Program-made: the position numbers and the translations under genes
NCBI RefSeq assembly: GCF_002205845.1
Contig: NZ_NISI01000001.1
Span: forward strand, 1-64,000
Reading direction: 5' to 3'
Length of the DNA: 64,000 nt
Source: Roseateles puraquae
GTDB lineage: Bacteria > Pseudomonadota > Gammaproteobacteria > Burkholderiales > Burkholderiaceae_C
Part shown: piece after piece, positions 62,533 to 64,000 of the stretch
Layout: each line of letters begins with the position of its first letter
Position numbering within the stretch: the stretch's first letter is position 1
The notes under the pieces: generated by a model
Told to the model about the DNA's origin: nothing
Databases searched by the model: none
What the model saw: only the letters and a program-made list of their open reading frames with translations

Positions 62533-64000
62533 TCAGCCCTTCGCCTCGGCGGGCTTCCCAGCGTCAGCCGCCTTCGCGCTCTTGTCGAAGGGCTTGTAGG
62601 CCAGCAACCGCAATGCGTTGAACACCACGAGCAGCGTCGACCCCTCGTGGAAGATCACGGCGGTTCCGATGCTCAGGCCGAGGATGGTCGAAGGAATCAG
62701 CACCGCAACGACGCCCAGGCTCACCCACAGGTTCTGCTTGATCACGCGACTCGTGCTGCGAGACAGGCCTACCGCGAATGGAAGCTGCGCCAGGTCGTCT
62801 GCCATCAGCGCAACGTCGGCCGTTTCCAGCGCAACGTCGGAGCCGGCTGCACCCATGGCGATGCCCACGGTCGCGTTGGCCATGGCCGGTGCATCGTTGA
62901 CGCCGTCTCCCACCATCGCGACCTTCCCGTGCTCGGTCCGGAGCTTCTTGATCTCCTCAACCTTCTGCTCTGGCATCAGGTCGCCCCGAGCCTCGGTCAG
63001 ACCGACCGTCTGGGCTACTGCTTCGGCCACCTTCTGGTTGTCACCAGAGATCATGATCATGCGCTCGATGCCCAGCTTGCGCAGCTCGGCCATGACCTCT
63101 CCCGCCACGGGCCGCGGCGTGTCCATCACTCCGATCACGCCCAGGAACTGGCTGCCCTTGCGAACGATCATGGTGGTCCGCCCGTCGGCCACGAGCTTCT
63201 TGTTCGCCTCGTCGACATCCGTGGGTACGTTGGAGTCGGGCAGCTCGGTGAACAACACCGGCTTACCGATGTGCACGGTCTCGCCGCTGAGCTGCGCCTG
63301 CACACCCCGTCCCGTGATGCTCTTGACCTCAGACGCCTGCAGCAAGTTGGCCTTGTCTCCCAGACGCTCCTTGGCACCCGTCACGATGGCGGCCGCGAGC
63401 GGGTGGTCGCTGTGCTCTTCCACCGCAAGCGCCACTGCCAGCAATTCCTCCTCAGGCACCCCCTGCGCAGGCACGACGTCGGTCAGCTTCGGCTTGCCCT
63501 CGGTCAGGGTGCCGGTCTTGTCGAAGGCGATGGACGTCAGCGTGCCCAGGTTCTCCAGCGGGCCGCCACCCTTGACCAGCACACCGCCGCGTGCCGCGCG
63601 CGCCACGCCGCTCAAAACGGCGCTGGGCACGGAGATCGCCAAAGCGCAGGGGCTTGCAGCCACCAGCACGGCCATTGCCCGATAGAACGTCTGCGAGAAC
63701 GGCTCGTCGATGACGAAGCCTGCGCAGAGCAACAGGCCAACCAGCAACAGCACTGATGGCACAAAGATCCGCTCGAACTTCTCGGTGAACTGCTGAGTCG
63801 GTGACCGCTGTGCCTCCGCCTCTGTCACCATCTTGATGACGCGCGCCATCGTCGATTGGTCGGACTTGCGCGCCACCATCACGTCCATTGCGCCAGCGCC
63901 ATTGATCGTGCCGGCGAAGACTCGGTTCTCCGCGGCGACTCGCTCGAAGTTGCCGATGGCCGTCTTGCCGTCTTCCACAGGTCGCTTGTCGACCGGCACG
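62533..64000 (-). CDS. P1B-4-type metal ATPase, partial at the right edge
   Basis: The visible 489 residues start inside the protein, at the actuator region just after the TGES motif (PVDKRPVEDGKTAIGNF). The transmembrane motif is SPCALAISVPSAV (SPC rather than CPC), with [11 protein letters not shown] in EEHSDHPLAAA, GDGVNDAP and a C-terminal HEGSTLLVVFNALRLL. SPC with HEG(G/S)T defines P1B-4 ATPases, which export Co, Ni, Fe or Zn. The N-terminal third lies beyond 64000. A short acidic/Ala tail ends it. It is the upstream gene of the DUF6328-ZIP operon. Confidence 0.92.
   Translation of the reverse strand, partial: VPVDKRPVEDGKTAIGNFERVAAENRVFAGTINGAGAMDVMVARKSDQSTMARVIKMVTEAEAQRSPTQQFTEKFERIFVPSVLLLVGLLLCAGFVIDEPFSQTFYRAMAVLVAASPCALAISVPSAVLSGVARAARGGVLVKGGGPLENLGTLTSIAFDKTGTLTEGKPKLTDVVPAQGVPEEELLAVALAVEEHSDHPLAAAIVTGAKERLGDKANLLQASEVKSITGRGVQAQLSGETVHIGKPVLFTELPDSNVPTDVDEANKKLVADGRTTMIVRKGSQFLGVIGVMDTPRPVAGEVMAELRKLGIERMIMISGDNQKVAEAVAQTVGLTEARGDLMPEQKVEEIKKLRTEHGKVAMVGDGVNDAPAMANATVGIAMGAAGSDVALETADVALMADDLAQLPFAVGLSRSTSRVIKQNLWVSLGVVAVLIPSTILGLSIGTAVIFHEGSTLLVVFNALRLLAYKPFDKSAKAADAGKPAEAKG

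Noticed and set aside
1-64000. CRISPR array
   Set aside because: No regularly spaced direct repeats of 23-40 bp with unique spacers were seen, and no cas genes; the Tn7-like module is therefore not CRISPR-associated within this window.
1-64000. tRNA or rRNA genes
   Set aside because: I found no segment with convincing tRNA arm or rRNA sequence; a scan with a tRNA covariance model would settle it.

Overview
The window is GC-rich Gram-negative DNA, most likely from a betaproteobacterium of the Burkholderiales (Comamonadaceae/Sphaerotilaceae-like). The evidence is a general porin of the Omp32 type, an IPTL-CTERM protein with a broken exosortase H gene, IS1071, and Cus/Pbr/Czc-type metal resistance modules. 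Whether it is plasmid or chromosome cannot be decided from the sequence. It reads as an accessory region: about half is mobile-element DNA or scars, and the rest is mainly heavy-metal resistance.

Layout. 1-8.6 kb: an IS3 remnant, then a Tn7-like transposition module on the minus strand (TnsA-like, TnsB, TnsC, TniQ, a tyrosine-recombinase-like protein and an unknown protein), with overlapping or coupled genes. 8.6-13.2 kb: sparse DNA with three XRE-type regulator genes or fragments, a complete IS3-family element and gene remnants. 13.3-15.3 kb: a Tn3-family transposase with an internal in-frame deletion, plus a coupled small gene. 15.5-18.65 kb: a lipoprotein, an IPTL-CTERM protein and a truncated exosortase gene, the last two in DNA that looks lower in GC. 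18.65-26.1 kb: nested mobile debris (a Tn3-type terminal repeat, an intact 3204-bp IS1071, a truncated coiled-coil gene, a truncated IS21-type istA with istB, and a truncated RES-domain gene). 26.1-49.7 kb: the metal island. It holds a 5'-truncated Cu(I) ATPase with cueR; a Fur-box-controlled flavin operon (beta-barrel protein, FMN-binding protein, ApbE, cytochrome-b-like membrane protein); an orphan fliE; a Cus-type Cu/Ag RND efflux operon; a lead operon pbrR/pbrA-pbrT; and remains of Ni/Co (rcnA-like) and Czc modules followed by DUF3240, TolC, HupE, DUF6488 and MFS genes. 50-51.6 kb: a 3'-truncated IS66 element. 51.7-57.7 kb: hypothetical genes including a possible PD-(D/E)XK nuclease, an MscS channel, a Sel1-repeat protein, a porin and an orphan flgB. 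57.8-61.2 kb: a three-gene ABC-three-component (ABC-3C) conflict system. 61.3-64 kb: a ZIP transporter, a DUF6328 protein and a P1B-4 ATPase that runs off the right edge.

How it fits together. The metal genes cover Cu(I) (CopA/CueR, Cus), Pb/Cd/Zn (Pbr), Ni/Co/Zn (RcnA and Czc fragments, P1B-4 ATPase, ZIP) and, by inference, iron reduction under Fur. Several modules are visibly truncated at insertion scars, so the island looks assembled by repeated transposition and deletion. Two homologous copies of a short terminator-ended RNA element, with an exposed CCUCCC loop, flank the Pbr module. The least-explained pieces are the Tn7-like module, whose TnsA-like protein lacks canonical catalytic residues and which carries two extra genes; the Fur-controlled flavin operon; the duplicated small RNA; and the orphan flagellar genes fliE and flgB.
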